A DNA stretch of 64,000 nucleotides from Terribacillus saccharophilus (GCF_002272075.1 NZ_NPBJ01000041.1:1-64000), one strand, 5' to 3'; numbered from the stretch's first letter, positions 24,772-38,197 are shown. Made by a program: numbers and translations. The notes: generated by a model from the letters alone, not told the origin.

Positions 24772-25080
24772 CTATCTCCCTTCTTCAAATCTCTTCACGG
24801 TATGATTGACATAAGTAGATATCGCAAATCGCAGTTTACCATTGGTTACGCGACCAGCTTCTAGAAGGCTGCGGCGGACTTCCGGTGATACATACGGCAG
24901 TGGATCCACATGACGCAAAGCTTTGCGCTTCGGTGAATCATACTTTCGTTTCTCTCCGTCAGCAAGCAACACAAAACGACTGTCAATTTTTCGAATGACA
25001 ATCGCAAGCTGACCTGCTTCTCGCCCATGTGCGATACGAACAACCTGACCAATCCGTGGACTTGTATCCGTTTCGCTCAA
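24772..25080 (-). CDS. KOW-domain RNA-binding protein (L14e/L6e-like)
   Basis: 102 residues. An N-terminal KOW motif ([24 protein letters not shown]) and a basic central stretch fit the small KOW proteins found before infA in Bacillus; their role is poorly defined but ribosome-linked. TTG at 25080 is the start, with AAGGTGAT five bases upstream. In B. subtilis map precedes it; here a structured gap does. Confidence 0.85.
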   Translation of the reverse strand: MSETDTSPRIGQVVRIAHGREAGQLAIVIRKIDSRFVLLADGEKRKYDSPKRKALRHVDPLPYVSPEVRRSLLEAGRVTNGKLRFAISTYVNHTVKRFEEGR

Positions 25081-25463
25081 ACATGATCACCTTCATCATA
25101 GCTTATTTCGAAGCTGTGCGTAAGTTAGCATTCTATGCTGCAAACAAGGAGCATATTCTACCACTTTTCTGTCTGAAAGTCCAGGTTAGAAAAGCTGCAT
25201 GTTAGGGAATCTATATTAAGTCCACAAATTGAGTCACAATTTGTTTCATGATTGTTCATATTCAGCCTTGTCAATTAGCGTCAGGATATCAGTAAGGCAC
25301 GGTTCCGATGATGGAAGCTTGAACGAATTGCGAGTCGCAAATCGTTTCAACTCTACCACGAGGTCTATTATACTCTATCAAGGGATAGAATGCATCCTTA
25401 CGCTATCTCGAGCCTAAAGAGCAATTCCACCCGTACTAAAAGAGTATAGCTTGCACACCTGTA
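25081..25463 (-). other. Structured non-coding gap where map is expected
   Basis: 383 bases between adk and the KOW gene. All three minus-strand frames are closed by stops and I see no methionine aminopeptidase motif. It contains three inverted repeats: ACAAATTG/CAATTTGT (25224-25244, perfect), an imperfect 13-base stem around ACT (25321-25348), and TCTATC/GATAGA (25374-25389, perfect). It also holds a 19-base element shared with 22032-22050 and a candidate promoter. Confidence 0.6.
25155..25183 (-). promoter_or_regulatory. Candidate sigma-A promoter for the KOW gene-infA segment
   Basis: Minus-strand TGGACT (25178-25183), 17-base spacer, TAGAAT (25155-25160). It lies about 75 bases upstream of the KOW gene and could give infA-rpmJ-rpsM-rpsK-rpoA-rplQ partly independent transcription. 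Confidence 0.5.
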
Positions 25464-26153
<690 letters not shown>

Positions 26154-27443
26154 CTATTTCATGAAGCCTCGATAATGACGCTTCACTAACTGGCTTTCTA
26201 GCTGTTTCATCGTCTGCAACGCTACCCCTACCACGATCAGCAGGCTCGTTCCTCCGATTTGGACAGAAGTCGGCAAGTTGGCAATAGAGCCTAAGATAAT
26301 AGGCAATACAGCTACAGCAGCCAAGAAGAGAGACCCAACGAAGGTTAAACGATACATCACACTGGTGAGGTACGTTTCCGTGCTTTTCCCTGGGCGAATA
26401 CCCGGGATGTAGCCACCTTGCTTGTTTAAGTTCTCTGCCATTTGTTCCGGGTTGACCTGAACAAATGTATAGAAATAACTAAATGCAAGAATCAGGACTA
26501 CATAGATTACCATCCCAATTGGTTGCGTATAATCGAATACGTTCTCGATCGTAGTTGCTACATTTCCTTCAAAGAAACTCGCGATAGTACGCGGAGCATA
26601 GATAAAGGAAACTGCGAAAATTACAGGGATTACTCCAGCAGCGTTTACTTTAATCGGCAAGTGGGTGGACTGACCGCCTACTTGTGAGCGACTAGTGGTA
26701 CGCTTCGAATACTGGATTGGAATTTTACGAAGTGCTTGCGTGATATAAATCACACCAACAATTACGGCAATGATCACGATAGCGATAATTGCAACAATCA
26801 CGACATTTAGGAATAAATCATCACCAGGATTGCTGAAGTACTGTTCCCAAAGCTGGTTTAAACCATTTGGAATTGCAGCAGCGATACCGGCGAAGATAAT
26901 AATGGAGATACCATTACCTACACCATGAGCTGTGATCTGTTCTCCTAACCACATCAAGAATGCTGTTCCTGCAGTCAATACGATTGTAATGACAGCGAAC
27001 TTATAAAAACTTGGATCGGAAATGAGCATACCGCCGGATAACTGATTGAATCCGATGGACATACCTACCGCCTGAATTAACGCTAGCACGATAGTGGCAT
27101 AACGAGTCACTTGTGCCAACTTACGACGTCCCATCTCTCCTTGCTTTTTCCACTCACTGAATGTCGGGATGACATCCATTTGCAGAAGCTGCATGATGAT
27201 CGAGGCAGTGATGTAAGGCATGATACCCATCGCAAGGATGGAGAAGTTCTGCAATGCACCGCCGCCAAAAGTATTCAGAAATCCGAATACGTTCTGCTGA
27301 TTCATAAAGTCGATCGCGGAACGATCGGTAAATGGAACAGGAATGAACGTACCGAGTCTGAAAATGATCAGCATTAGCAATGTAAAGATGATTTTATTTC
27401 GTATATCTTTTACACGCATAAAATTGGAGATTGTACGAAACAT
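26154..27443 (-). CDS. secY: Preprotein translocase subunit SecY
   Basis: 429 residues, ten membrane segments. The start [18 protein letters not shown] and QQNVFGFLNTFGGGALQNFSILAMGIMPYI are typical, as is the cytoplasmic RPGKSTETYLTSVMYRLTF. Forms the protein-conducting channel with SecE, encoded at 53630-53806, and SecG. Its ATG shares one base with the rplO stop, indicating coupling. Confidence 0.97.
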   Translation of the reverse strand: MFRTISNFMRVKDIRNKIIFTLLMLIIFRLGTFIPVPFTDRSAIDFMNQQNVFGFLNTFGGGALQNFSILAMGIMPYITASIIMQLLQMDVIPTFSEWKKQGEMGRRKLAQVTRYATIVLALIQAVGMSIGFNQLSGGMLISDPSFYKFAVITIVLTAGTAFLMWLGEQITAHGVGNGISIIIFAGIAAAIPNGLNQLWEQYFSNPGDDLFLNVVIVAIIAIVIIAVIVGVIYITQALRKIPIQYSKRTTSRSQVGGQSTHLPIKVNAAGVIPVIFAVSFIYAPRTIASFFEGNVATTIENVFDYTQPIGMVIYVVLILAFSYFYTFVQVNPEQMAENLNKQGGYIPGIRPGKSTETYLTSVMYRLTFVGSLFLAAVAVLPIILGSIANLPTSVQIGGTSLLIVVGVALQTMKQLESQLVKRHYRGFMK

Positions 27444-27883
27444 TAGATCACCTCTGTTTGACCGCCCGCTGCCTCAATGGCTTCTTTAGCAGAAGCTGAG
27501 AACTTGTGAGCTTTAACAGTAAGTTTCTTTTCGATGTTTCCGTTTCCTAGAACTTTAATACCGGCTCTCAATTTGCTAACAACTCCGCTTTCAAGTAGAA
27601 GCTCTGGAGTTACCTCTGTACCCTCTTCAAAACGGTTAAGGGTTTCAAGGTTAACAATTGAGTACTCAGTACGGTGGATGTTTGTAAATCCACGTTTAGG
27701 AAGACGTTGGAATAGTGGCATTTGGCCACCTTCGAAACCTAGACGTACACCGCCGCCAGAGCGTGCATTTTGTCCTTTATGTCCACGGCCGGATGTTTTA
27801 CCGTTACCTGAAGACATACCACGACCTACACGATTGCGAGTTTTACGTGTTCCTTCTGCTGACTTCAATTCATGAAGTTTCAT
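27443..27883 (-). CDS. rplO: 50S ribosomal protein L15
   Basis: 146 residues. The Gly/Arg-rich N-terminus [25 protein letters not shown] is diagnostic, with [15 protein letters not shown] following. Precedes secY, to which it is coupled. Confidence 0.97.
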   Translation of the reverse strand: MKLHELKSAEGTRKTRNRVGRGMSSGNGKTSGRGHKGQNARSGGGVRLGFEGGQMPLFQRLPKRGFTNIHRTEYSIVNLETLNRFEEGTEVTPELLLESGVVSKLRAGIKVLGNGNIEKKLTVKAHKFSASAKEAIEAAGGQTEVI

Positions 27884-27913
27884 AATGGCACCTCCTCTTT
27901 TACATTTAAATCA

Positions 27914-28096
27914 TTATACTTCTTTAACTGATACTAGATGAGAAACTCTGTTGATCATGCCGCGAACAGTTGGATTGTCTTCCAAAACAACTGACTGACG
28001 GATCTTTCTAAGGCCTAGAGCAGCAACAGTTTTGCGCTGTTTTTCTAGTCTTCCGATCGTACTGCGCGTGAGGGTGATTTCTAATTTGTTAGCCAT
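27914..28096 (-). CDS. rpmD: 50S ribosomal protein L30
   Basis: 60 residues. It starts [20 protein letters not shown] and has [20 protein letters not shown], typical of L30. Between rpsE and rplO. Confidence 0.96.
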   Translation of the reverse strand: MANKLEITLTRSTIGRLEKQRKTVAALGLRKIRQSVVLEDNPTVRGMINRVSHLVSVKEV

Positions 28097-28109
28097 GTGC
28101 TTTCCCTCC

Positions 28110-28613
28110 TTATCCTAACAGTTCTTCTACAGACTTTCCACGAAGTTTCGCAACTTCTTCTGCACGTTTCAATCTGCTAAGTCCGTTAAGTGTTGCACGA
28201 ACCATGTTGATTGGAGTGTTAGAACCAAGTGATTTAGAAAGGATGTCTCCGATACCACCAAGCTCAAGTACCGCACGTACAGGTCCACCGGCGATAACTC
28301 CAGTACCTTCTGCTGCTGGCTTCATCAAGATGTTGCCGGCGCCGAATTCACCGATGATTTCATGTGGAATAGTTGTACCAACGATAGGTATAGTAATTAG
28401 ATTTTTCTTCGCGTCTTCAATAGCTTTACGGATCGCTTCTGGTACTTCTTGTGCTTTACCAGTACCGAAACCTACATGGCCGTTTTTGTCGCCTACTACT
28501 ACAAGAGCAGCGAAACGGAAACGACGACCACCTTTTACTACTTTAGCAACACGGTTAACCGTTACTACGCGTTCTTCAAGATCAAGTTTGTTCGGGTCAA
28601 TTGTTGTACGCAA
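28110..28613 (-). CDS. rpsE: 30S ribosomal protein S5
   Basis: 167 residues. [23 protein letters not shown] starts the double-stranded-RNA-binding domain, with a central [16 protein letters not shown]5 affects decoding fidelity. 12 bases before rpmD. Confidence 0.97.
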   Translation of the reverse strand: MRTTIDPNKLDLEERVVTVNRVAKVVKGGRRFRFAALVVVGDKNGHVGFGTGKAQEVPEAIRKAIEDAKKNLITIPIVGTTIPHEIIGEFGAGNILMKPAAEGTGVIAGGPVRAVLELGGIGDILSKSLGSNTPINMVRATLNGLSRLKRAEEVAKLRGKSVEELLG

Positions 28614-28634
28614 GTTGTGTCCCTCCTTTTTAGA

Positions 28635-28997
28635 TTAGAATTTAAGACCAGCTTCACGAGCTGCTTCAGCCAATGCTTTAACACGTCCGTGGTAAAGGTA
28701 GCCTCCACGGTCAAATACGATTGTTGTTACGCCAGCTTCTTTCGCACGGTTAGCAACTGCTTCTCCGACCTTTTGAGCTGCTTCAACATTGCTTGTAGAT
28801 TCTAGGCTAAGGCTAGCATCCTTAGTAGAAGCACTTGCAAGTGTTTTACCAGTTGTATCATCGATCAACTGTGCGTAAATGTGCTTGTTAGAACGGAAAA
28901 CGTTCAAACGAGGACGCTCAGATGTTCCTGAAATGCTTTTACGAACACGATTATGTCTTCTCTTACGCGATTCGTTTTTTGCAACTTTTGTAATCAT
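28635..28997 (-). CDS. rplR: 50S ribosomal protein L18
   Basis: 120 residues. The basic N-terminus [21 protein letters not shown] and [13 protein letters not shown] bind 5S rRNA. Located between rplF and rpsE. Confidence 0.97.
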   Translation of the reverse strand: MITKVAKNESRKRRHNRVRKSISGTSERPRLNVFRSNKHIYAQLIDDTTGKTLASASTKDASLSLESTSNVEAAQKVGEAVANRAKEAGVTTIVFDRGGYLYHGRVKALAEAAREAGLKF

Positions 28998-29029
28998 TCA
29001 GGTCACTCCTTTCTGGTTTAACGAAAACC

Positions 29030-29566
29030 TTATTTCGCTGTTTTACCTTCTTTACGACGTACGAATTCGCCTTCGTAACGGATTCCTTTACCTTTATAAG
29101 GCTCTGGAGGACGGATTGCACGGATGTTAGCAGCTACTGCGCCAACAGCTTCCTTATCGATACCTTTAACAACTACACGAGTGTTAGAAGGAACTTCGAT
29201 TTCAATACCATCACGGTGTTCAACTTCAACTGGATGTGAATAACCAGCGTTGACCACGACTTTGTTGCCTTGTTTAGTAGCACGATAACCTACACCGATG
29301 ATTTCAAGAGCTTTCTCATAACCAGCGTGTACGCCTTGTACCATGTTTCCAAGGATAGAACGAGTAGTTCCGTGAAGAGCACGGTGTTCCTTGCTGTCAG
29401 TTGGGCGTTCAACAGTAAGAACGTTCTCTTCAACTTTGATCACCATATCTTGGTGGAATGTACGAGTCAATTCACCTTTAGGACCTTTTACAGTCACAGT
29501 GTTGTTTTCATTTTTGAATTCAACGCCTGCAGGGATTTCAAGAATCTTTTTACCTACGCGGGACAT
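29030..29566 (-). CDS. rplF: 50S ribosomal protein L6
   Basis: 178 residues. [16 protein letters not shown] at the start and [24 protein letters not shown] at the end are characteristic of this two-domain protein near the GTPase-associated region. Confidence 0.97.
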   Translation of the reverse strand: MSRVGKKILEIPAGVEFKNENNTVTVKGPKGELTRTFHQDMVIKVEENVLTVERPTDSKEHRALHGTTRSILGNMVQGVHAGYEKALEIIGVGYRATKQGNKVVVNAGYSHPVEVEHRDGIEIEVPSNTRVVVKGIDKEAVGAVAANIRAIRPPEPYKGKGIRYEGEFVRRKEGKTAK

Positions 29567-29595
29567 ATGTGCACCTCCTTACTAATTGTTGGGAA

Positions 29596-29994
29596 TTACC
29601 AAACGTATGCTAGCACTTCGCCGCCGACAGCTTGCTCACGTGCTTCTTTATCAGACAATACGCCTTTAGAAGTAGAAACAACTGCGATACCAAGTCCGTT
29701 AAGGACACGTGGAATTTCAGTAGATTTCGCGTAAACACGAAGACCAGGTTTACTGATACGTTTAATACCAGTGATAACACGCTCGTCGTTTTTACCATAT
29801 TTCAAAAAGATGCGTAGAACACCTTGTTTGTCATCTTCTACGAATTCGTAATCACGAATAAAGCCTTCACGTTTAAGGATATCAGCAACATCCTTTTTCA
29901 ACTTAGAAGCAGGAAGCTCCAGTTTTTCATGACGAACAGTGTTTGCATTACGAATACGAGTTAGCATATCTGCGATAGGATCTGTCATAACCAT
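29596..29994 (-). CDS. rpsH: 30S ribosomal protein S8
   Basis: 132 residues. [31 protein letters not shown] and the C-terminal [10 protein letters not shown] match S8, which binds helix 21 of 16S rRNA. In many bacteria it also represses the spc operon. Between rpsN and rplF. Confidence 0.97.
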   Translation of the reverse strand: MVMTDPIADMLTRIRNANTVRHEKLELPASKLKKDVADILKREGFIRDYEFVEDDKQGVLRIFLKYGKNDERVITGIKRISKPGLRVYAKSTEIPRVLNGLGIAVVSTSKGVLSDKEAREQAVGGEVLAYVW

Positions 29995-30025
29995 TAATCA
30001 TTACCTCCTTCCCTGATTTAGGGGA

Positions 30026-30226
<201 letters not shown>

Positions 30227-30232
30227 TTACCT

Positions 30233-30772
30233 TTATTTTTGGAAAGGCATGCCTAGCTGAGTAAGTAGCTCACGAGCTTCTTCGTCAGTGTTGGCTGTAG
30301 TTACGATAACGATGTCCATTCCACGTACTTTGCTTACTTTATCGTAATTGATTTCTGGGAAGATTAGCTGTTCTTTAACACCTAGTGTATAGTTACCACG
30401 ACCATCAAACGCTTTGTTTGAGATACCACGGAAGTCACGTACACGTGGAAGGGAAACTGCGACTAGTTTTTGAAGGAATTCGTACATACGCTCTCCGCGC
30501 AATGTAACTTTCGCTCCGATTGGCATACCTTCACGAAGACGGAAACCTGCGATAGATTTCTTAGCTTTCGTGATGATTGGCTGCTGACCAGCAAGCAAAG
30601 ACAATTCCTCTACTGCAGAATCAAGTGCTTTAGAGTTTTGAACGGCGTCACCGACACCCATATTAATAACGATCTTTTCGATCTTTGGTACTTGCATTAC
30701 AGATTTATAGCTGAATTTTTCCATTAGAGATGGAGAAATCTCGCCTTGATATCTTTGTTTCAATTCATTCAT
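30233..30772 (-). CDS. rplE: 50S ribosomal protein L5
   Basis: 179 residues. The segments [15 protein letters not shown] and [25 protein letters not shown] are diagnostic. L5 binds 5S rRNA and P-site tRNA. Between rplX and rpsN. Confidence 0.97.
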   Translation of the reverse strand: MNELKQRYQGEISPSLMEKFSYKSVMQVPKIEKIVINMGVGDAVQNSKALDSAVEELSLLAGQQPIITKAKKSIAGFRLREGMPIGAKVTLRGERMYEFLQKLVAVSLPRVRDFRGISNKAFDGRGNYTLGVKEQLIFPEINYDKVSKVRGMDIVIVTTANTDEEARELLTQLGMPFQK

Positions 30773-30797
30773 CGAGTAGCCCTCCTTTCAGAAGAAA

Positions 30798-31109
30798 TTA
30801 TTTATCGATAGCTTGACCGGATTTCTTAGCGATACGGACTTTTTTGCCGTCTTTCACTTCGTAGCCTACGCGAGTTGGCTCTCCAGTTTTAGGATCGATC
30901 AGCATTACGTTAGAAACGTGAATCGCTGCTTCGATTTCAAGGATTCCGCCCTGCGGGTTATCCTGAGAAGGTTTCGCGTGTTTTTTGACGATGTTTATTC
31001 CTTCGACAAGAACACGGTCTTTCTTCGGATAAGCTTCAAGGATGGTACCTTCTTTACCACGATCTTTACCAGTGATTACTTTAACTTTGTCACCTTTTTT
31101 AACATGCAT
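30798..31109 (-). CDS. rplX: 50S ribosomal protein L24
   Basis: 103 residues. The N-terminal KOW motif ([22 protein letters not shown]) and [18 protein letters not shown] identify it. An assembly-initiator protein of the 50S subunit. Confidence 0.97.
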   Translation of the reverse strand: MHVKKGDKVKVITGKDRGKEGTILEAYPKKDRVLVEGINIVKKHAKPSQDNPQGGILEIEAAIHVSNVMLIDPKTGEPTRVGYEVKDGKKVRIAKKSGQAIDK

Positions 31110-31145
31110 GTGTACTGCACCTCCTTAACAAGGCATTAAGAGTTT

Positions 31146-31821
<676 letters not shown>

Positions 31822-31843
31822 GTCGCGAACCTCCTCTCGGAAT

Positions 31844-32044
31844 TTAGTTATTTACGCTTAATTCTCTTTCACGAACAACTGTCTTCATGCGAGCAATTGT
31901 CTTACGGACTGTGCGAATACGTGCTGTATTCTCAAGCTGTCCAGTAGCTAATTGGAAGCGCAGGTTGAAAAGTTCTTCTTTTAGAGACTTAACTTTTTGT
32001 TCAATTTCGGCAGTGGTCAGTTCTTTGATTTCATTAGCCTTCAT
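31844..32044 (-). CDS. rpmC: 50S ribosomal protein L29
   Basis: 66 residues starting [18 protein letters not shown]. The two-helix hairpin protein lies near the exit tunnel and contacts signal recognition particle and trigger factor. ATG 32044 with GGTGG upstream is chosen over an in-frame start eight codons earlier. It overlaps the rplP end by 11 bases. Confidence 0.96.
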   Translation of the reverse strand: MKANEIKELTTAEIEQKVKSLKEELFNLRFQLATGQLENTARIRTVRKTIARMKTVVRERELSVNN

Positions 32045-32468
32045 TGATTTCACCACCAATTTCTTCACGTTTTACAATCTTAGTTCTAATTGGCAGTTTG
32101 TGAGAAGCAAGACGCAATGCTTCGCGAGCCACCTCTTCAGATACTCCAGCAATTTCGAACATGATCTTACCAGGTTTCGTTACAGCAACCCAGCCTTCAG
32201 GAGAACCTTTACCGGAACCCATTCGGACTTCTAGAGGTTTTTTAGTGTATGGCTTATCTGGGAAGATTTTGATCCATACTTTACCGCCACGTTTCATGTA
32301 ACGAGTCATAGCGATACGAGCAGATTCGATTTGACGGCTAGTGATCCAAGCTGGATCAACAGCTTGTAGACCCCATTCACCAAATGCAACTTCTGTACCG
32401 CCTTTAGCACGGCCATTCAATTTACCACGGTGTTGTCTACGATATTTTACGCGTTTAGGCATTAACAT
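32034..32468 (-). CDS. rplP: 50S ribosomal protein L16
   Basis: 144 residues. It starts [16 protein letters not shown] and has [19 protein letters not shown], which binds near the A-site tRNA elbow. Same length and N-terminus as B. subtilis L16. Translationally overlaps rpmC. Confidence 0.97.
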   Translation of the reverse strand: MLMPKRVKYRRQHRGKLNGRAKGGTEVAFGEWGLQAVDPAWITSRQIESARIAMTRYMKRGGKVWIKIFPDKPYTKKPLEVRMGSGKGSPEGWVAVTKPGKIMFEIAGVSEEVAREALRLASHKLPIRTKIVKREEIGGEINEG

Positions 32469-32486
32469 AATGCTTTTCCCCCTTCC

Positions 32487-33128
32487 TTATCGGTTGTTTT
32501 TAGTTGGAAGGACTTCGCCACGATAGATCCATACTTTAACGCCAAGCTTACCATAAGTTGTATCAGCTTCAGCTGTGCCATAGTCGATGTCAGCACGTAG
32601 AGTATGAAGTGGAACTGTTCCTTCGCTGTAAGATTCTGCACGAGCGATATCTGCTCCGCCTAGACGACCGGAAACTTGTGTACGGATACCTTTAGCACCA
32701 GCACGCATTGCACGTTGCAATGTTTGTTTCTGTGCACGACGGAATGAGATACGGTTTTCAAGTTGACGAGCGATGTTGTCTGCTACCAATTTAGCATCAA
32801 GATCTACACGTTTCACTTCAACGATGTTGATGTGAACACGTTTGCCAGTCAGGCTGTTCAATGCTTTACGAAGTGCTTCCACTTCAGAACCGCCTTTACC
32901 GATTACCATACCAGGTTTACCAGTGTGAATAGAAATATTTACACGGTTAGCAGCACGTTCGATCTCCACTTTAGAAAGTGCAGCATCTTTCAAACGTTGT
33001 TCTAGATAATCACGAATTCTGATATCTTCATGTAGTAAATCAGCGTAATCTTTGCCACCGTACCACTTGGATTCCCAGTCACGGATGACGCCGACGCGAA
33101 GACCTATCGGATGTACTTTTTGACCCAC
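32487..33128 (-). CDS. rpsC: 30S ribosomal protein S3
   Basis: 213 residues. [22 protein letters not shown] begins the protein, and the KH domain [11 protein letters not shown] is clear near 70-85. It shapes the mRNA entry channel. Confidence 0.97.
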   Translation of the reverse strand: MGQKVHPIGLRVGVIRDWESKWYGGKDYADLLHEDIRIRDYLEQRLKDAALSKVEIERAANRVNISIHTGKPGMVIGKGGSEVEALRKALNSLTGKRVHINIVEVKRVDLDAKLVADNIARQLENRISFRRAQKQTLQRAMRAGAKGIRTQVSGRLGGADIARAESYSEGTVPLHTLRADIDYGTAEADTTYGKLGVKVWIYRGEVLPTKNNR

Positions 33129-33131
33129 TGC

Positions 33132-33473
33132 TTAACCCTCCTTCTTTTCTGTAACAACCACTGTAATGTGGCTAGTACGTTTGTTGATTTGGCTTGCGCG
33201 GCCTTGAGCGCGTGGACGGAAACGTTTCAATGTAGCACCTTCGTTAACGAATGCTTCAGAGATAACAAGGTTATCCGTATCCATTTCATAGTTGTGCTCT
33301 GCGTTAGCAACTGCAGAACGAAGTACTTTTTCTACTGCCAATGATGCACCACGCTGAGTGTGACGCAAAATCGCAACAGCTTCTCCGACATTTTTTCCTC
33401 GAATTAAATCAACAACTAAGCGGACCTTACGAGGAGCAATGCGAACTGATTTTGCCATAGCTTTTGCTTGCAT
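33132..33473 (-). CDS. rplV: 50S ribosomal protein L22
   Basis: 113 residues. [21 protein letters not shown] and the long beta-hairpin [24 protein letters not shown] line the exit tunnel (macrolide-contact region). Ends three bases before rpsC. Confidence 0.97.
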   Translation of the reverse strand: MQAKAMAKSVRIAPRKVRLVVDLIRGKNVGEAVAILRHTQRGASLAVEKVLRSAVANAEHNYEMDTDNLVISEAFVNEGATLKRFRPRAQGRASQINKRTSHITVVVTEKKEG

Positions 33474-33491
33474 TTAGGATTGCCTCCCCTC

Positions 33492-33770
33492 TTAGCGTTT
33501 TGTTTTCTTGTCGTCCGCTGCGTGACCTCTGTACGTGCGAGTTGGCGCGAATTCACCAAGTTTATGACCTACCATATCTTCAGTAACATAAACAGGTACG
33601 TGTTTACGGCCATCGTACACAGCGATTGTGTGTCCAACGAATGTTGGGAAAATAGTAGAACGACGGGACCAAGTTCTGATAACTTGTTTCTTGTCATCTT
33701 CGTTCAATTTGTCGACTTTCTTCAGCAAATGATCATCTGCGAAAGGTCCTTTTTTCAAACTGCGACCCAT
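33492..33770 (-). CDS. rpsS: 30S ribosomal protein S19
   Basis: 92 residues. [53 protein letters not shown]. Head protein of the 30S subunit. Between rplB and rplV. Confidence 0.98.
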   Translation of the reverse strand: MGRSLKKGPFADDHLLKKVDKLNEDDKKQVIRTWSRRSTIFPTFVGHTIAVYDGRKHVPVYVTEDMVGHKLGEFAPTRTYRGHAADDKKTKR

Positions 33771-33827
33771 ACATAAACCTCCCTTTGCGATATCGAGACG
33801 GGTGAAAATCCCCGCCTTGCTACCACA

Positions 33828-34658
33828 TTATTTTTTACGCTTACGTACGATAAATTTATCGGACTGCTTATTACGTTTACGTGTTTTGTAACCAAGTGTT
33901 GGTTTACCCCAAGGAGACATTGGTGATTTACGTCCGATTGGAGCGCGTCCTTCACCACCACCGTGTGGGTGATCATTAGGGTTCATTACAGATCCGCGGA
34001 CTGTTGGGCGTTTGCCTAACCAGCGAGAGCGTCCTGCTTTACCAATTACGATTAGTTCATGTTCCAAGTTACCAACCTGACCTACTGTAGCACGGCAAGT
34101 ACCTAGTACTAGACGTACTTCACCAGAAGTTAGTCTTACAAGAACATATTTACCTTCACGGCCAAGGATTTGAGCTTGTGCACCAGCAGAACGAGCTAGC
34201 TGAGCACCGCGGCCAGGTTTCAATTCGATGTTGTGGATGATCGTACCAACTGGGATTGTAGCAAGCTCCATAGCGTTACCCACTTTGAAGTCAGCACCTT
34301 CACCAGAAATGATCTCAGTTCCTACTTCCAAGCCTTTCGGAGCAAGGATGTAGCGTTTTTCACCATCAACATAGTGAATTAGAGCGATGTTCGCAGTACG
34401 GTTTGGATCGTACTCGATTGTAGCAACGCGTCCTGGTATTCCATCTTTGTCGCGTTTGAAGTCGATAATACGGTATTGACGTTTGTGTCCACCACCTTGG
34501 TGACGTACAGTCAATTTACCTTGGTTGTTACGTCCGCCACGTTTATGAAGCGGTGCAAGCAATGATTTCTCAGGCTTGTCAGTTGTAATTTCGGCAAAAT
34601 CCGATACAGACATGTTACGACGTCCGTTAGTAATCGGTTTATACTTTTTAATCGCCAT
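33828..34658 (-). CDS. rplB: 50S ribosomal protein L2
   Basis: 276 residues. The C-terminal motif [23 protein letters not shown] contains the conserved His implicated in peptidyl transfer. Other hallmarks are [22 protein letters not shown] and the RKRKK end. Confidence 0.98.
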   Translation of the reverse strand: MAIKKYKPITNGRRNMSVSDFAEITTDKPEKSLLAPLHKRGGRNNQGKLTVRHQGGGHKRQYRIIDFKRDKDGIPGRVATIEYDPNRTANIALIHYVDGEKRYILAPKGLEVGTEIISGEGADFKVGNAMELATIPVGTIIHNIELKPGRGAQLARSAGAQAQILGREGKYVLVRLTSGEVRLVLGTCRATVGQVGNLEHELIVIGKAGRSRWLGKRPTVRGSVMNPNDHPHGGGEGRAPIGRKSPMSPWGKPTLGYKTRKRNKQSDKFIVRKRKK

Positions 34659-34686
34659 CGTTGTTTCCCTCCTTCTCTATTATTTC

Positions 34687-34977
34687 TTAAACACCTTCGA
34701 AGAAGTCAATTTCTTTGCTGTCTTCTGATAGTGTTACTACTGCTTTTTTACGATCTGGGCGGTATCCGCCGTAACGACCTTGACGTTTGAATTTACCTTT
34801 AAGGTTTTGAGTGTTCACTTGTTCCACTTTTACACCAAAGATTACTTCAACCGCTTGTTTGATTTCGATCTTGTTAGCACGTTTGTCAACTTCAAACGTG
34901 TACTTCTTATCAACCATAAGATCAGAAGAATGTTCCGTAATTACAGGGCGCTTAATAATATCACGTGGTTCTCTCAT
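34687..34977 (-). CDS. rplW: 50S ribosomal protein L23
   Basis: 96 residues. [19 protein letters not shown] and [21 protein letters not shown]. At the exit-tunnel rim it docks trigger factor. Its start overlaps the rplD stop by one base. Confidence 0.96.
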   Translation of the reverse strand: MREPRDIIKRPVITEHSSDLMVDKKYTFEVDKRANKIEIKQAVEVIFGVKVEQVNTQNLKGKFKRQGRYGGYRPDRKKAVVTLSEDSKEIDFFEGV

Positions 34978-35600
34978 TATGCAAGCACCTCCCCTGCTTT
35001 TTCAGCTGCCTCTTTCGTTAAGATCAGCTTATCATGCGTAAGCAAGTCAAGAACGTTAACTTCGCTTTGTTTCAATACTTTTACGTTTTTAAGGTTGTTT
35101 GCAGAACGTACAACAGTTTCGTCTTTATCTGCAGTAACGATCAATACCTTTTTATCAACGTTAAGTGCATTAAGCATAGCAACGACATCTTTTGTTTTAG
35201 GAGCATCGAATGCAAGGCTCTCTAGAACTACGATGTTTTCTTCTTGTACTTTAGAAGATAGTGCTGATTTAAGCGCTAGACGACGAACTTTTTTAGGTAG
35301 TTTGTAGCTGTAGCTGCGTGGAGTCGGTCCGAAAACTGTTCCACCGCCAACCCATTGTGGTGAACGAATGGATCCTTGACGTGCGCGGCCAGTACCTTTT
35401 TGACGCCATGGCTTTCTTCCGCCGCCTCGTACTTCAGAACGTCCTTTTACTTTATGCGTACCTTGACGCATAGAAGCACGTTGCATTAGTACAGCTTCGT
35501 GTAATACATGTGTGTGTGGCTCGATACCGAAAACGGAATCGTTCAATTCGATTTCTCCGACTTGAGATCCGCTCTGGTTGAATAATGCTACTTTAGGCAT
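34977..35600 (-). CDS. rplD: 50S ribosomal protein L4
   Basis: 207 residues. The extended loop [24 protein letters not shown] reaches into the exit tunnel. L4 regulates the S10 operon in Gammaproteobacteria; no such leader is assumed here. Confidence 0.97.
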   Translation of the reverse strand: MPKVALFNQSGSQVGEIELNDSVFGIEPHTHVLHEAVLMQRASMRQGTHKVKGRSEVRGGGRKPWRQKGTGRARQGSIRSPQWVGGGTVFGPTPRSYSYKLPKKVRRLALKSALSSKVQEENIVVLESLAFDAPKTKDVVAMLNALNVDKKVLIVTADKDETVVRSANNLKNVKVLKQSEVNVLDLLTHDKLILTKEAAEKAGEVLA

Positions 35601-35626
35601 GATATATCCTCCCTTCGTATTGTGAA

Positions 35627-36256
35627 TTAGTTACCTTTTACGGCACCTGATACTTTCACGTAAGATTTTTTCGCACCAGGTACGTTACCTTTAACAAGGA
35701 TAAGGTTGCGCTCAGCGTCAACTTTAACGATCTCAAGGTTCTGAACAGTGATTTGCTCTCCGCCCATTTGTCCTGGTAGTGCTTTACCTTTGAAAACGCG
35801 CATAGGGTCAATTACACCCATAGAACCTGGTCTTCTGTGGTAACGTGAACCGTGTGACATAGGTCCGCGGGATTGGTTGTGGCGCTTGATTGCACCCTGG
35901 AATCCTTTACCTTTAGAAGTACCTGTTACATCTACTGTTTCTCCAGCTGCGAAAATCTCTACGCTAACCTCTTGTCCAACTTCGTGTTCGTCAAGAGCAG
36001 CGTCACGGATTTCACGAATGTAGCGCTTAGGTGTTGTGTTTGCTTTCTCAGCATGGCCTTTAGCAGGTTTGTTTGCGTTGTTTGCTTTCTGATCAGCAAA
36101 TCCTAGTTGCAATGCGTTGTAACCGTCAGTTTCAACAGTTTTCTTTTGAAGAATTACGTTTGGTTCAGCTTGGATAACTGTTACAGCTTGAAGTTCACCA
36201 CTTTCAGTGAATAGCTGTGTCATGCCGATCTTGCGTCCCAAGATTCCTTTCGTCAT
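35627..36256 (-). CDS. rplC: 50S ribosomal protein L3
   Basis: 209 residues. [21 protein letters not shown] and the central [22 protein letters not shown] loop near the peptidyl transferase centre. Between rpsJ and rplD. Confidence 0.98.
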   Translation of the reverse strand: MTKGILGRKIGMTQLFTESGELQAVTVIQAEPNVILQKKTVETDGYNALQLGFADQKANNANKPAKGHAEKANTTPKRYIREIRDAALDEHEVGQEVSVEIFAAGETVDVTGTSKGKGFQGAIKRHNQSRGPMSHGSRYHRRPGSMGVIDPMRVFKGKALPGQMGGEQITVQNLEIVKVDAERNLILVKGNVPGAKKSYVKVSGAVKGN

Positions 36257-36283
36257 CCGTTACACCTCCTATTTTGTGTAAAA

Positions 36284-36750
<467 letters not shown>

Positions 36751-36814
36751 TGCAAGTCTTATCTAGTTTTACAGCTTAAAAGTCTGTATTCCTTCATAAG
36801 ATGACACTTTATGT

Positions 36815-36843
36815 ATTATACATAGGCTTTATGCTGTTTTCAA
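36815..36843 (-). promoter_or_regulatory. S10 operon promoter P1
   Basis: Minus-strand TTGAAA (36838-36843), 17-base spacer, TATAAT (36815-36820). Tandem with P2, about 94 bases apart. This 362-base tuf-rpsJ gap holds no gene. Confidence 0.75.
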
Positions 36844-36900
36844 GTCATTTCGGCTTTTTTTACAATTTACTGGCGCTGCCAATCTTTGGGTCTAAGTATA

Positions 36901-36931
36901 TAAAAAAACAGACAGCACGTCTGCTGTCTGT
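36901..36931 (-). terminator. Terminator after tuf
   Basis: ACAGACAGCA (36908-36917) and TGCTGTCTGT (36922-36931), perfect ten-base stem with four-base loop. Seven T follow on the minus strand. It separates the str operon from the S10 block. Confidence 0.92.
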
Positions 36932-36954
36932 TTCTTCTATATTGTTATATCAGC

Positions 36955-38145
36955 TTACGCTTCGATAACAGATACAACGCCTGATCCAACAGTACGTCCA
37001 CCCTCACGGATAGAGAAGCGAGTACCATCTTCGATAGCGATTGGAGAGATAAGCTCAACAGACATCTCTGTGTTATCGCCAGGCATGATCATTTCAGTAC
37101 CTTCTGGAAGGTGAACTACGCCAGTTACGTCAGTTGTACGGAAGTAGAACTGTGGGCGGTAGTTAGTGAAGAATGGAGTGTGACGTCCACCTTCTTCTTT
37201 AGAAAGAACATAAACTTCAGCTTTGAACTTTGTGTGTGGAGTGATTGTACCTGGTTTAGCAAGTACTTGTCCACGGCTGATATCATCACGGGATACACCA
37301 CGAAGTAGAGCACCGATGTTATCGCCAGCTTCAGCGTAATCAAGAAGTTTACGGAACATTTCTACACCAGTAACGATTGTTTTCTTAGGAGCTTCGTTAA
37401 GACCGATGATATCAACTTCGTCACCGACTTTAACTTCTCCACGCTCAACGCGGCCTGTAGCTACAGTACCACGACCAGTGATAGAGAATACATCCTCAAC
37501 TGGCATCATGAATGGTTTTTCTTTGTCGCGTTCTGGAGTTGGGATGTACTCATCAACAGCGTCCATAAGTTCGAAGATTTTAGCTTCGTAATCAGCGTCA
37601 CCTTCAAGAGCTTTAAGAGCAGAACCTTTGATAACTGGTACATCGTCACCAGGGAAGTCATATTCGCTTAGAAGATCGCGAACTTCCATTTCAACAAGTT
37701 CAAGAAGTTCTTCATCGTCAACCATGTCGCATTTGTTTAAGAATACAACGATCGCAGGAACACCTACGTTACGAGAAAGAAGGATGTGCTCACGAGTTTG
37801 TGGCATTGGACCATCAGCAGCAGATACTACTAGGATAGCTCCATCCATTTGTGCAGCACCAGTGATCATGTTTTTAACATAGTCAGCGTGTCCTGGGCAG
37901 TCAACGTGTGCATAGTGACGAGTATCAGTTTCGTACTCTACGTGTGCAGTTGAGATAGTGATTCCACGTTCTCTTTCTTCTGGAGCACCATCGATTTGGT
38001 CGTAAGCCATTGCTTGACCAGAACCTGATTTCTTGTGAAGTACAGTTGTGATAGCTGCAGTTAGTGTTGTTTTACCATGGTCAACGTGTCCGATTGTACC
38101 AACGTTAACGTGGGATTTGGAGCGGTCGAATTTTTCTTTACCCAT
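36955..38145 (-). CDS. tuf: Elongation factor Tu
   Basis: 396 residues. G1 GHVDHGKT near 19, the DCPGHADY G3 motif, and NKCD near 136. It delivers aminoacyl-tRNA to the ribosome. One copy is visible. It ends in a strong terminator, and a promoter-like site lies between fusA and tuf, so it can be made beyond the str operon level. Confidence 0.98.
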   Translation of the reverse strand: MGKEKFDRSKSHVNVGTIGHVDHGKTTLTAAITTVLHKKSGSGQAMAYDQIDGAPEERERGITISTAHVEYETDTRHYAHVDCPGHADYVKNMITGAAQMDGAILVVSAADGPMPQTREHILLSRNVGVPAIVVFLNKCDMVDDEELLELVEMEVRDLLSEYDFPGDDVPVIKGSALKALEGDADYEAKIFELMDAVDEYIPTPERDKEKPFMMPVEDVFSITGRGTVATGRVERGEVKVGDEVDIIGLNEAPKKTIVTGVEMFRKLLDYAEAGDNIGALLRGVSRDDISRGQVLAKPGTITPHTKFKAEVYVLSKEEGGRHTPFFTNYRPQFYFRTTDVTGVVHLPEGTEMIMPGDNTEMSVELISPIAIEDGTRFSIREGGRTVGSGVVSVIEA

Positions 38146-38197
38146 TAGTAATTCCTCCTTAAATATGGAAATATCTCATGTATTAGATAGTATGTTT

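Noticed and set aside
25081-25463. Degenerate map pseudogene
   Set aside because: Reading all three minus-strand frames shows frequent stops and none of the methionine aminopeptidase motifs, so no remnant can be claimed.
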